Assembly: GCF_000224145.3 (NCBI RefSeq)
Contig: NC_020179.2
Coordinates: 4,435,417-4,499,416 of the forward strand
Reading direction: 5' to 3'
Source: Ciona intestinalis
Taxonomy: Eukaryota; Chordata; Ascidiacea; Phlebobranchia; Cionidae
Length of the DNA stretch: 64,000 nt
Positions 11,889-27,609 of the stretch are shown here, one piece after another. The position numbers and the translations under genes are program-made. The first letter of the stretch is position 1; each line of letters begins with the position of its first letter. The notes beneath the pieces were generated by a model that saw only the letters and a list, made by a program, of their open reading frames with translations, did no database searches and was not told the origin of the DNA.

Positions 11889-12035
11889 TACAATGGCAGA
11901 TGTTTCACAAAGTCTACTCAGTCTGCCATAATGATAATTGTAACCTTATTAATTACATATTTTTTGTATAACACACAAAAACTGTTGCTATCATCAGTGC
12001 TTGTAAAATACTGAGTAGACTTGGCGAAACATTTG
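11889..12035. repeat. Imperfect inverted repeat (fold-back)
   Basis: The left arm 'atgtttcacaaagtctactcagt' (around 11899) is matched in reverse by 'actgagtagacttggcgaaacat' (around 12010), with a loop of roughly 90 nt. It lies immediately past the 3' end of the first LPGAT1-like gene and may be a small fold-back element. Confidence 0.55.
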
Positions 12036-12043
12036 CTGTATAT

Positions 12044-13228
12044 TTAAAACAATGAAAAACATAAAGAACATATGTTGTAAATAAAAGCCCAACCTAGAAT
12101 AACATAGATGTTTACCATTATAATATGTCTATAATACAAAGGTGCAACGCGAGGAGAAGTGCCATTTTCCGAGGGAAATTTACCATGCTTATAGAAATAT
12201 GATAATAATTCTTCTTTCTCATAGAATAATTCATAAAGCCACTTAGTGACATCATAGTTACCATTATTACATGGTGTGGAAGTAATTATTTCACTTGCTG
12301 GTTTGATTCTGTAATGAACATGTATGGTTTGCCGGCCGCGATGGCCTATTATGAACTCACTACAACTCATTGTTTGTTTGTATCCAATTGTTACATCAAT
12401 AATCCACTTTATTGGACAAGAATCGCTCGAATTCCTATTTGTCGTTGGGCCCAATGCAGTAAAACCAGCAGAATTGTCACAACTTCCATTTTTTCCTGGA
12501 TATTTCCCGTCCACACCCAAGGTATCCAATATACACTGCACAGCACCTGATCTAGGCAGGGCAACATGCTCCAGTATTGGGAGATCATTTTTACGAGCGA
12601 ATCTTTGACTACCACTCCTTCGCTTGCTTAGGAATCCACCCTCGGGAAAAACTATCACCCATTTACGATTCCTGCTCCTGAAATTATCAACAATAGATTT
12701 TTGAAGTCGTACAAGCTCATTTGATGTTTCAGAGTTTTTAAAAAACATTTTCAATCTTTTTGCGTCAACTGATTGTAGAAGAAAAAAGTCATTGTGACAT
12801 TTTGCCATCCAGCCATAGGGGATAAATTGTATAAGCCAGTCAGACACCCACATTGTGCTTGCGGCTGCATTAGGTGTAGCATGCAGACACCTCATCAGAA
12901 CAGCTATATCTACAGGGGTTTGATGGTTAAGTAGAAGCAATGATTCCTCCCCTGCTATAACTGATACGTCATCTCCAGTCAGAAGGAAAGTATGTCCAGC
13001 TAAGTCGCCCCATGACCCAGCAGATGACATGTATAACACATACAAGGTGTCTACAATTGCCAAGAAAAACTTCTTGCTTAGAAGCTTCAATGGTTGCAGC
13101 AAAACAAAAGTAGTAACAAACAATATGGGTCCGAATATAGTTTGGTAAAGCCAATATATCAGTATTATAACTCTGTAGCATAGATTTGTGAAGGTGGAAA
13201 AATTATACTGGCGGGTATGGGACACCAT
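12044..13228 (-). CDS. LPGAT1: LPGAT1-like lysophospholipid acyltransferase, copy A (intronless)
   Basis: One uninterrupted 394-residue frame resembles human LPGAT1 along its length. LPGAT1 is an ER membrane acyltransferase of the PlsC/AGPAT superfamily that transfers acyl groups to lysophospholipids. The catalytic HX4D is present as NHQTPVD (H102, D107), and the acceptor-binding motif FPEGGFLSKRR spans residues 194-204, followed by LPRSGA. Hydrophobic stretches near the N-terminus (about 20-50) and at the very C-terminus fit membrane anchors. The start MVSHTRQYNF is the first ATG of the frame. A second intronless copy lies 1.4 kb upstream on the same strand. About 204 bp around FPEGG are almost identical between them while the rest has diverged widely. 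Family membership is clear; the preferred substrate is inference. Confidence 0.92.
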   Translation of the reverse strand: MVSHTRQYNFSTFTNLCYRVIILIYWLYQTIFGPILFVTTFVLLQPLKLLSKKFFLAIVDTLYVLYMSSAGSWGDLAGHTFLLTGDDVSVIAGEESLLLLNHQTPVDIAVLMRCLHATPNAAASTMWVSDWLIQFIPYGWMAKCHNDFFLLQSVDAKRLKMFFKNSETSNELVRLQKSIVDNFRSRNRKWVIVFPEGGFLSKRRSGSQRFARKNDLPILEHVALPRSGAVQCILDTLGVDGKYPGKNGSCDNSAGFTALGPTTNRNSSDSCPIKWIIDVTIGYKQTMSCSEFIIGHRGRQTIHVHYRIKPASEIITSTPCNNGNYDVTKWLYELFYEKEELLSYFYKHGKFPSENGTSPRVAPLYYRHIIMVNIYVILGWAFIYNICSLCFSLF

Positions 13229-14641
13229 TTTGCTGAAGCACTCGAAACAAAGAAAGTAACCAAGTTGAATTTGGTTGGATCAGCCCCCTTAGAACCTCTC
13301 CCATATAGAATAGAAACGATTTTTATCCTCTTTTGAGATTTTTGGCAAAATGTAACAAACTGTTCTGCTTTATGACATCACACTGAGGTAGAATTGTAGA
13401 ATTGACTCCTTATGACTCACAGTGGCATATTATTATAAACTACAAAACATTTACTAATACTACCTGCTAAGTGTTAAAATAAAGATTTAAATTTCACAGA
13501 ATTTGCATAAATTGAACAAATTATAAACACGCAAAACACCGGTTATAAAATTGAAACTGCACAACGAAAGTGCAAATTATTATGCATAAAATTTGTATTG
13601 TTATTGTTAATATGTAACAAAGGAAAACAATAAACAATCAACTTCCTATTTAATCCCTGATGTATGGTATCAATGTAAGAGAACAGGAAATTAACATCGA
13701 AAATGTTCATTCAAATTTTAATTAAATATTATGATGTATGTACATTATGTAAATATGCTACTTGCATTTTTAAGGTTTAGTTTTATAAATTTATTAATTG
13801 GAAAATTAAGACATGGTTTAGGTCAGGTGAATGGTGTCAACAAAAAATTTAAAACACAGGAAAATGTAAATAGAACTAAACAAGTTTAAATAAGAACTTA
13901 AAAATAAAACCCTTAAATTTGTAGTAAGGTATAAGCAATAATTTGGAACATAAAGTTCCTAATACAGCTTCTCATGCAAAAAGCTTAGTTTTGTAAAATA
14001 AATATATGTACCGCGTGTTTAGAGTGAGCATTAAAAAGGTTATGTTTACACTCTATGCTTTTAGTACGAATAGGTAGAAATCAACAAAACGAGAATGTTA
14101 TTATAAAATGAGAGAAGAAGGCACTGCAGTTTCGTTAATCTAGTTAGATAAACGCAGGTAACTGCTGGTAGAGTTAAAAGGTATCATGGCCATCTTACTT
14201 TTATAGTCAAACACAAAACTACAAATTTATACCATTGATTTTGAGTTTTATTTTTTTCTATTTTCTGCTAATTAATCACTTTTTTAAAGACAATTTTTTT
14301 GTGGGAAAAGGGCCCCCCCTGTTCACCCCCTTGGGTCCGCCATTACATGTTAGGCTAGCCTTTTATAATGCAAATATTAGTCCCTATTATAAACATATCA
14401 CAGCTATTGTACAGCTTATCCCATCGAATAAATCGAATTCAATAGAAGGAAATAAGGTGTCAGTTGGCATGGAGTTATTCCGATTGAAATAATACAGAAA
14501 GGCATGAAATAACTGTTTAAATAGAAAAAATTTTGCTACAGTACGGCATTAAACAAACGTGAATTTTGTAAAAAAGCATTACATTTGCTGTGCATACTAA
14601 CATACGTATGTTTTACGTACCGTACTATCTATCTCACATTC
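13229..14641. other. Intergenic between the two LPGAT1-like genes
   Basis: Very AT-rich, with no supported gene. A short trace of the ~97-bp repeat ('acctctcccatatagaatagaa') sits near 13295, and a small C-rich patch ('gggccccccctgttcaccc') near 14310. It contains the promoter of copy A and the 3' flank of copy B. Confidence 0.6.
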
Positions 14642-15805
14642 TTAACTGAAAATCAAATAAAACAAGCAATATGTGAAGAAGACTCCTACAGCCCCAAACA
14701 CATGGATCAGGAACAACTGAGTGTATAATAGGGGGGTGGTTCGGGTGGGAGCATTACCCCCACTTTTAGACGGAAAACACCCATTGGCATAGAAATATGA
14801 TAACAATTTTTCTTTTTCATAATAGAGATGATATAACCAGTTAGTGAGTTGGTTTGTTTCACTATCTCCCTTGCCTTTGCTCTTAAACACCTCATTTGCT
14901 GGGAAAATACGGTAGTGAACAGTTATTGTTGCCGGCCCATTGTGACCCATTATGTGTTCTAGTATACTTATAGGCCGATTGTATCCGATTGTTACATCAA
15001 CAATCCACTTTATTAGGTGGGAATTGGAAAAATCTTCAGTAGGGGGATGAGAATTTCCATTTTTTCCTGGATATTTCCCGTCCACACCCAAGGTATCCAA
15101 TATACACTGCACAGCACCTGATCTAGGCAGGGCAACATGCTCCAGTATTGGGAGATCATTTTTACGAGCGAATCTTTGACTACCACTCCTTCGTTTGCTT
15201 AGGAATCCACCCTCGGGAAAAACTATCACCCATTTACGATTCCTGCTCCAGAAATTATTCTTCACGCAATCACTAAGCCTGGTTTGCTGTGTAGCATTAG
15301 ACTTGGATATATCACCAACAAACCACTTCGGCAACCTTCTTGCATCTGTGGGTTGGAGGAGGAAAAAGTCACCGTGGCATTTTGAAACCCATCCAAAGTT
15401 AAGGAACTGAAACAGCCAATCCATTACCCAGATTGTGCGGGAAAATATGAAACTTTTCCCGTGCAAACACCTCATTATGGTCCCTATATCGCTAGGGCTT
15501 TGGTGGTTAAGTAGAAGTAGAGATTCATCATCAGTTATTTTAGATATGTCATCCCCACTTTCAAGTATTGTATGCCCAGCCTGGTCTGACCATGAGCTAA
15601 CAATAGCAAGGTAAGAGTCATAAATCATTCCCTCAACCCACCAAAATGTTTCGCTGCTTACTAATCTTACTGGTTGCATTAATATTAAAAGAAGAACGTA
15701 AAGTAAAGGGAAAATCAAATTTTGGACCACACATACCAACAGTAGTGGAACAGACGCAAAAAACCTTAAGATTTCATTTGTTTTTAGCTTGCTTGTGTTT
15801 TCCAT
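14642..15805 (-). CDS. LPGAT1: LPGAT1-like lysophospholipid acyltransferase, copy B (intronless)
   Basis: A 387-residue single frame of the same PlsC/AGPAT-type family as copy A. Its N-terminal half is closer to human LPGAT1 (QPVRLVSSETFWWVEGMIYD; MDWLFQFLNFGWVSKCHGDFF). HX4D is NHQSPSD (H101, D106), and FPEGGFLSKRR is at about 196-206. A hydrophobic N-terminal segment (about 15-45) and a hydrophobic C-terminus suggest an ER membrane enzyme. From SRNRKWVIVFPEGG to GKYPGKNG the protein is identical to copy A and the DNA differs at only two of 204 bases, in contrast to the rest. Both copies lack the introns of vertebrate LPGAT1, so an intronless ancestor that then duplicated in tandem is plausible. 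Confidence 0.93.
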   Translation of the reverse strand: MENTSKLKTNEILRFFASVPLLLVCVVQNLIFPLLYVLLLILMQPVRLVSSETFWWVEGMIYDSYLAIVSSWSDQAGHTILESGDDISKITDDESLLLLNHQSPSDIGTIMRCLHGKSFIFSRTIWVMDWLFQFLNFGWVSKCHGDFFLLQPTDARRLPKWFVGDISKSNATQQTRLSDCVKNNFWSRNRKWVIVFPEGGFLSKRRSGSQRFARKNDLPILEHVALPRSGAVQCILDTLGVDGKYPGKNGNSHPPTEDFSNSHLIKWIVDVTIGYNRPISILEHIMGHNGPATITVHYRIFPANEVFKSKGKGDSETNQLTNWLYHLYYEKEKLLSYFYANGCFPSKSGGNAPTRTTPLLYTQLFLIHVFGAVGVFFTYCLFYLIFS

Positions 15806-16607
15806 CTTCTTGTTTATCGTACAGTTTCATAAAAAGTTTTAATACACTGCAAAATAAAAAGATTAAATTCTATTATATTCTAAATAGGTGAGGTTCTACA
15901 GGAAGGCATGCCATGGGCACAGACTGGTATGTTACTTTGTAACCAGAAAATATATTGTCCCTAGTAAAGAAACCTTTGGTACTTATTAGAGGTTGGTGGT
16001 TACTATAGTTCATCATATACTTTAGTTTATTATTCCCCTAAATTTATAATTCAAAAGTCTTAAATAATTAATTCAATACAATAGTAAGATAATTATAGGA
16101 TGTTATATCCCAGTATCCCACACTGTACGTTTGCTGTGTCTCAAATCTTATATTTTAACTTATGTCTTAGGCATTCTAAGTAAAATAATAACATAAACTT
16201 AATCATAAAGCATAAACCAGAATGACTAAACCGTAGTTACACCATTATATATGTGTGACCCCTCACCGAGAATCTTCACACCTGATTTCTCTACAGTCAA
16301 CTTTACACTGTCGCCATGCCAATGGGTATTTTGCTTGTATTGTAATTAGCAAGCATTGCTTCTAGTAATGAAAATATATATTATTTTAATCACTATATGG
16401 TATATAATGCGTTTTTTCAAATCAAATTATGAGTTATGTTAAAGATTTTATTGGAAAAATTAAAACTTTTTAATGTTATGACGTCACAGCAATAATAAGA
16501 TTTCTATGCCTAAATAAACATATATAAAGCGTACGTGAGAAATTTTGACGAACATTTTATGATAAGTTTGACATTGAAAGATTTTAAAACGTTAATTTTG
16601 ATTTAAA
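15806..16607. other. Intergenic, divergent promoters
   Basis: Lies between the start codons of LPGAT1-like copy B (-) and the COX7B-like gene (+). It holds one ~97-bp repeat remnant (15880-15930: 'aggtgaggttctacaggaaggcatgccatggg'). The rest is AT-rich with nothing recognised. Confidence 0.6.
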
Positions 16608-17693
16608 ATGTTCACAAAACAACTTCTTCGTGTTTTAAGAGGTACGTAACAGCAAGTTTAATCGCACTTTATGTTTTAAAGTGCATATAATTGTCTAAAA
16701 AACGCATAAAATAACACATATCGATAAAGCATGTGTTCTGTATTTTTAACACGAACGCGTGATTTTTTTAACAAAACAATAGAGCAGGTATCGGTGAGAC
16801 CAAAAAAACATCTTAATATTGATTTTTTTTGTTGGTCACCAGCAAGAAATATGTATACAATATACAAGTAACATTAACTATGTAATCTTACATTTAGCTC
16901 CAGCTCTCCAAACACGCAATGCATCCAGTTTCAATAAGTTCCCAACTATGAAAGTGAAACCATTTGGTGTTGATGGGAACGTGATGTTGGCAATTGGAAC
17001 TATCTCACTCATAGCATCCACATACATTGTAAGCATTGTATAGTCAGACTGCAGAGTATGACAGGTGCACGCGCGGTTGTTTTAGAAACTTTGGTGATGC
17101 AGGGCACGATTTTTCCCACGCACGCCAATTAATTAAACAAAGAAAAAAAAACGTATTAAATTAAGTAAGATTTTCTAACGTGGCTTGAAAATATACATGC
17201 TTTGCACACAGATTTTTAATGATAGCATGCGCGCGAAAAATAACAGTCTTGCACACGCGAGATCTCGTCAGGAACTGCGATACTCTGCAGACTGGTTCTA
17301 TAGGAGTGAGGTCTTACAGCCAGGGGACCTTTGGTGTCCCAATATCCCAACAATTATAACACTCACTTGCACATTGTGCCTTTAACTTCTATTGTGTTAT
17401 AATCCAGGTCTTTTTTCTCATGCAGTTCTGACCAGTAAGAATTTTATCTTCAAAACAAAACCGATGAAATAAATACAATAGTCAATATATATTGACTGTT
17501 GTGTTCATCAAGTCTAACCATGGTTTGTCATTCCTACTGCTTGCCATATAAACAATGCTGGCTGTTCCTACAGGTCCAAAAGAGCGGTTACCTTATCCCA
17601 CAAACTCCTGGTGTTGGCTTCAACTATAAGAAGCTTGACATTGACCTAACAACACCAATTGAACCAAAGCCAGCCAGTGATCGACAAAAATAA
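16608..17693 (+). CDS. Small mitochondrial inner-membrane-type protein, COX7B-like
   Basis: Three exons (16608-16641, 16898-17028, 17574-17693) with GT-AG borders and matching phases encode 94 residues. The N-terminus MFTKQLLRVLRAPALQTRN is basic and free of acidic residues, as in a mitochondrial presequence. One hydrophobic helix follows (GNVMLAIGTISLIASTYI), then a short hydrophilic tail. The pattern GN..LA.G......TY......G......PG.G resembles COX7B, a nuclear-encoded single-helix subunit of cytochrome c oxidase. The match is weak outside that core, so another small respiratory-chain subunit cannot be excluded. The gene converges on UBE2K. Intron 2 holds a short remnant of the ~97-bp repeat. 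Confidence 0.6.
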
Positions 17694-18305
17694 ACAATCT
17701 TTGAATCCAGTATTTATGTAACATCATGTACCTTTGGTTTTTGAAATGAATTAAAATTTAATCATGAATTCTGCAGTTGTTTGCTGTTATGTTATGACAT
17801 AAACCCCGAAAAGAGATTTCCCAGTACCACAAAGTGGAGTACTGACAGTGTAGAAGAATTCTTGACTAAAAAATTAATCACAGTTTAAATAGAAGAGTGT
17901 AACTGTATCACATTTCATTAATTAGGTAAAATGCTAAGAGGTACGTATGTTCTGCAATTTTTTCTTGTATAATATTTAATTAGTTTTACTACTACATAAA
18001 AACTCTGATAAACAAACCATGCTCTATATCTGTAGTTTTCTTATCTTTGCCCAACAAACACTGTAGTGGCCACCTAGTACCCCAACACCCATGTATATAC
18101 CCTCCTGTAAATCTACAAAATATGGCAGTTCCTGACTCAATCTTGATGTGCAGACTGATATTTTGGTAGATATCGATTGAAATTGTCTGACAAAACATTC
18201 CCAATTCCATTGTTGAGAAATCAGTATTTATACTCTAAAACAAGATTTCTGTTTAACTTATACAAATTATGGTGTGAATTTTTGTAGACCAAATTTGTGT
18301 ACCTG
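17694..18305. other. Intergenic between convergent genes
   Basis: Separates the 3' ends of the COX7B-like gene and UBE2K. A minus-strand open frame at 17992-18210 has no recognised domain and is not called. It is probably UBE2K 3' untranslated sequence. Confidence 0.5.
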
Positions 18306-23977
<5,672 letters not shown>

Positions 23978-24642
23978 TCTGATTAATCAACCATCAAAGT
24001 ATCATTATAATTATAAACCTAAGATATTTATGTCTAAAACATTATATATTATTTCTATGCGCTCTCTGTAACAACCTTAACCAGTTTCTAAACAAGCACG
24101 CCACCAAGTGTCTTGCAAGTATTAACATAATAGTTTTGCAATTTAAAACAAATTCTGATCACCATGCTTTAACGTTAATAATAATTTCGGGAGGAACCGG
24201 TTTTAAAGTTGGAACTTTTGTTATAAATTTGCTGTCTATCATGGAATACTTGTAAGGTGCGATTCTGGCAAAACAGAAATGACAAATCACACAGCATGAT
24301 ATTTAAATGATTGCAAATATTATAGAAGTATATGCATTCTATATAACAAGCTGGCTTATTAATTCATTGTTGAATATATTTAACTTGTTTTATCCTATAT
24401 CGGTGAGGCATGTCAGGGACTTAGGATTTAAGCCACAGTTGGCCCATTACCCTGAAAATTGAGCTTTAAAGATATCAATATTTGTATAATATTGCAATAT
24501 GAATATACATCATGGAAAATGCTATAATATTACATATTATATTCAATATAATATCCAGTTACCAACTATGCTACTATAAACCCCTAATTATGACATCATC
24601 AATGTTTGTTTGTGAAAGCACAACCCCCATTATGACATCACT
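23978..24642. other. Intergenic: UBE2K promoter and SYVN1 3' flank
   Basis: 665 bp separate the UBE2K start codon from the SYVN1 stop codon. It contains one ~97-bp repeat monomer (about 24390-24460) and AT-rich sequence. Confidence 0.6.
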
Positions 24643-26413
24643 TTATTCATTATTGTCTTCCTCATTGTTCTCGCTTGTCTTCGATTCTAGTTTGGCGAGC
24701 CTTCGTCTGCGAAGTTCCGTCGCATCAGCCGGGTTCGAATCAAAATCTTCATCGTCGTCATTGTTTGTTGGAATTTCGACTTCCTCTACAATCTCCCCAT
24801 TAGAGAGCGCATCTGTGTCCTCGTGGGTTGGTTCAGCTTCAGTGGTTTCTTGATTGACAGGTGGAGTATTTTCAGTAAGGTCAGGCATTGGTGGGATAAC
24901 AAAGGAATCACCCTGCGATTGCATTACTGTTGTGTATTGAGACATTTGCATCATAGCTGCGTCTAACAGAAGTTTAATATTACGCAAGCATTCGATTCTA
25001 GCTTCGACAGCGCGACGTTCTTGTCCTTCCATAATTCGGACCTGGTCGTCGCTCATGCCTGTTAAGTTAAAGGGGGGTGGGGGTGGTGGGGGCATCATGG
25101 GGGGCATGAACATGGGGTTAGGGGGCATGTAAAGTGGGGCACCTGGGGCTTGGTTTGATGTTGAGGGTTGGGTAGGGGGGGCTTGTGGGTCGGCCCCTGT
25201 AGGTTGGGGTGGTATGGGGGGTGGTGGGGCCCCTCCCCACATCGCTTGGGGTGGGGGGAACATTGGGCGGAGAGCAAAATGGAGGAGCAAAACCCGGGCC
25301 TGCTGGAGGACCTCCCATTTGTGGAGGGTTCGGGGGTGCTGGAGGGGTTGGGGCTCGTTGTTGGGTTTGTAGAACATCCAGCCGGCAAGTGGGGCAGGTT
25401 TGTTGGCGTTGGAACCAAGATCTGAGGCACGAGGCGTGGAAGATGTGGCTGCAGGGAAGTTTCTTGTTCGCTACGGGGGGTGGGGAGCCTGGAGGTTGGT
25501 CTTCAGGGTTTGCAGCGTGCATCTCTTCCCTACATATGATGCAAGTGCTGTCTGTGGTGGCGAGATCTTCTGCTGTAGCATCAGGGTACAGTGTGTTCAT
25601 ATTTCGTATTGCACGTCGTGATAGAACGATGTCCGATAGCGCTTTCTTGAATTGTCGCATCGTAAGGTACATCGGGCGAACGGAAAACAGTGGGAAAGTA
25701 TGAACTTTTACCATTATGATGGTGAAACAAATATAAAGTACTACCCTCACAAACCCTGTGACTAGTTCAATATGAAGCATGTATACAGCTTTGTTTTCCC
25801 ATGGATTGTCACTCATAAGGTCAATACTGTGTAAAATATACTTTAAGAATACTGTGAATACAACTGTAGCTAAAACAGCGTATTCGAACCCGAACACAAG
25901 TTGAACTGAAGCACCTTTTTCCATGGTTGATTTGTATGACATGTTAACAAATATTAAATCACATGCAAGTAAGATGGCAAGCAAGGATAGGACACGTAGT
26001 TTGAATATGAATGTGATCACGGGACTTCTCTCCATGTAATCAACCCGGTCTTCAAGTAACCAGTGGAAACATTTAAGAAACAACAACAAAGTGAACGAAG
26101 CCACAAAAATTGGGCTGAAATCGTCGCGAAACATCGTGAATGCAAGACAAGTGTCCGTCACTGCGTACCACGAGCGTTCAATCAAATGCTCCGTCTCAGC
26201 AGGTCGTAGTTGGCCAAAGAAAACTTTCCTCATTAGTTTTCCAAACAACAGAACAAGGACAAATGCTTGCAGATATAGAATAGCAATGCATGGGCTGGAT
26301 TTTGTTGTTAAATAAACAACGGCTGGGAAGAACTGTTTCTTTTGAATGAAAGCATTTACAACAACAGCAGTTGTTAAAGCGAAACTGGACCCGGTTAATA
26401 TAAGTGACCTCAT
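24643..26413 (-). CDS. SYVN1: E3 ubiquitin ligase synoviolin/HRD1 (intronless, one frame break)
   Basis: The first frame (26413-25118, 431 residues) starts MRSLILTGSSFALTTAVVV and aligns with human SYVN1 through the multi-pass ER membrane domain (LYLQAFVLVLLFGKLMRKVF, FRDDFSPIF, GASVQLVFGFEYA, SRRAIRNMNTLYPDAT). The RING-H2 is C291, C294, C321, H323, H326, C329, C340 and C343, with about 15 extra residues between its first and second Cys pairs. The conserved proline-rich tail and ending DATELRRRRLAKLESK lie in the next frame (to 24643). The two frames meet in APPF/ALRPMFPPP near the AAAA at 25276-25279, so a one-base assembly error, an allelic indel or a tiny intron is likely. HRD1 is the ERAD ligase and channel. 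Vertebrate SYVN1 has many introns; here there are none. Confidence 0.95.
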
Positions 26414-27609
26414 AATGATTGTTGTTGAATACCCTTAGTTGAAAAACATCTATGAGGTAAAGGATCAATGTTGTATATTATGATTATATAGTTGAGTAGC
26501 TTATAAATATATTTTATATATTACGAGTATAATAGTTAAGTATATCTTTATTACATATCATGAGAATATAACATAGATGTATCATAAACCATTACATAAT
26601 TCCAGTTAACACAACACTTAAGGCTGATATGACATTTTTGCAACTGGTTAACAGTGAATTTTTTGTCTTAAAATGTTCTTCAGATTCCCAAATACCCGCT
26701 GTATAATTACTTTTTTAAGTTGGTTGTTTGTATTAAAAATTAACTTAAACTAGCAGTTCTTGTAAGATGCATGAAAGCTGCATGGATTACAACAGTATAC
26801 AGAATGTAAAACACTAATTTAATATAAATATAGCCTGAACAATATGGCTAAAACAATATCATTAGCCTTACAGTTAGTGCAACAAATTATAGTGTAAAAT
26901 TGCAAAATACAGATATAGTTAAAAAAAGTATCAGTCATAAGAATAGCATATAGTGAATTTTTAGAGCAGTATTTCCACAAAATACATATATTTTTACATA
27001 AAGCTTTGGTGATCAGACGTGTACTCGATACAACATTATTCTGAACTGGTAAAAATGTACATAATAGCCCAGCACTGCCACCATAGTTAATATATTACAT
27101 TCCCCTAACATGAACGTGGCGATAACCAGTTGGAGGCCTGTTTACCAAAAGTAAACCAGCAATTTGACTGAATTTGGTACAAAAGCAAATAAAAAGGTAA
27201 ATACTTACATAAGCCACAATACGTAACTGATGACAATTTTAAAGAAAGAAGTCCCAAAATTTAGAATATGTTTATTATTTTGTGTTTTAAACACACATGC
27301 TTAAATAAAAGTAATATTTTTACTTGTATTTTTTGCTTATTTTAGTATTATACAATACCCTAAATATGTTTTAGTTTAATTAGGGTTAATTTATACTATG
27401 ATAAATAGATATTAAAAACTGTGGTACGAACTCCCCTAAAGATAACAAAGTCGATACCGTTAGGCTTGAGTGATTTTGCCTACTCATGTTTACAAAATGC
27501 TGAAGTTCCCAGCAAGCGTAAGATTATTTCAATTGCTAATTAATCGTTATTTTAAGGTTATACTAAATTAATTTGGCAATATTTCTACAGAACTTTATAT
27601 TGCTTAGCA
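26414..27609. other. Intergenic, divergent promoters of SYVN1 and the zinc-finger gene
   Basis: About 1.2 kb of AT-rich DNA between two head-to-head intronless genes. Unlike most of the window it has no obvious SINE, MITE or ~97-bp unit. No gene or clear promoter motif was recognised. Confidence 0.6.

Larger units (their letters stand above)
10819..12043. other. Intergenic: WLS upstream region plus LPGAT1-like downstream region
   Basis: No gene is supported. The left part should hold the WLS promoter and 5' leader. From 11321 it carries a degenerate ~130-bp tandem repeat, and near 11890-12035 an inverted repeat. No recognisable core promoter element was found by eye. Confidence 0.6.

Noticed and set aside
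17936-17960. Second copy of the COX7B-like first exon ('atgctaagaggtacgta')
   Set aside because: The match is only about 12 bp around a splice donor and nothing downstream continues it.
17992-18210. 72-residue minus-strand frame
   Set aside because: No domain, splice support or similarity recognised; more likely UBE2K 3' untranslated or intergenic sequence.
24512-24853. 113-residue Ser-rich plus-strand frame
   Set aside because: Antisense shadow of the acidic SYVN1 C-terminus.
25209-25703. 164-residue Gly-rich plus-strand frame
   Set aside because: Antisense of the proline-rich SYVN1 region; high GC keeps the opposite strand open.
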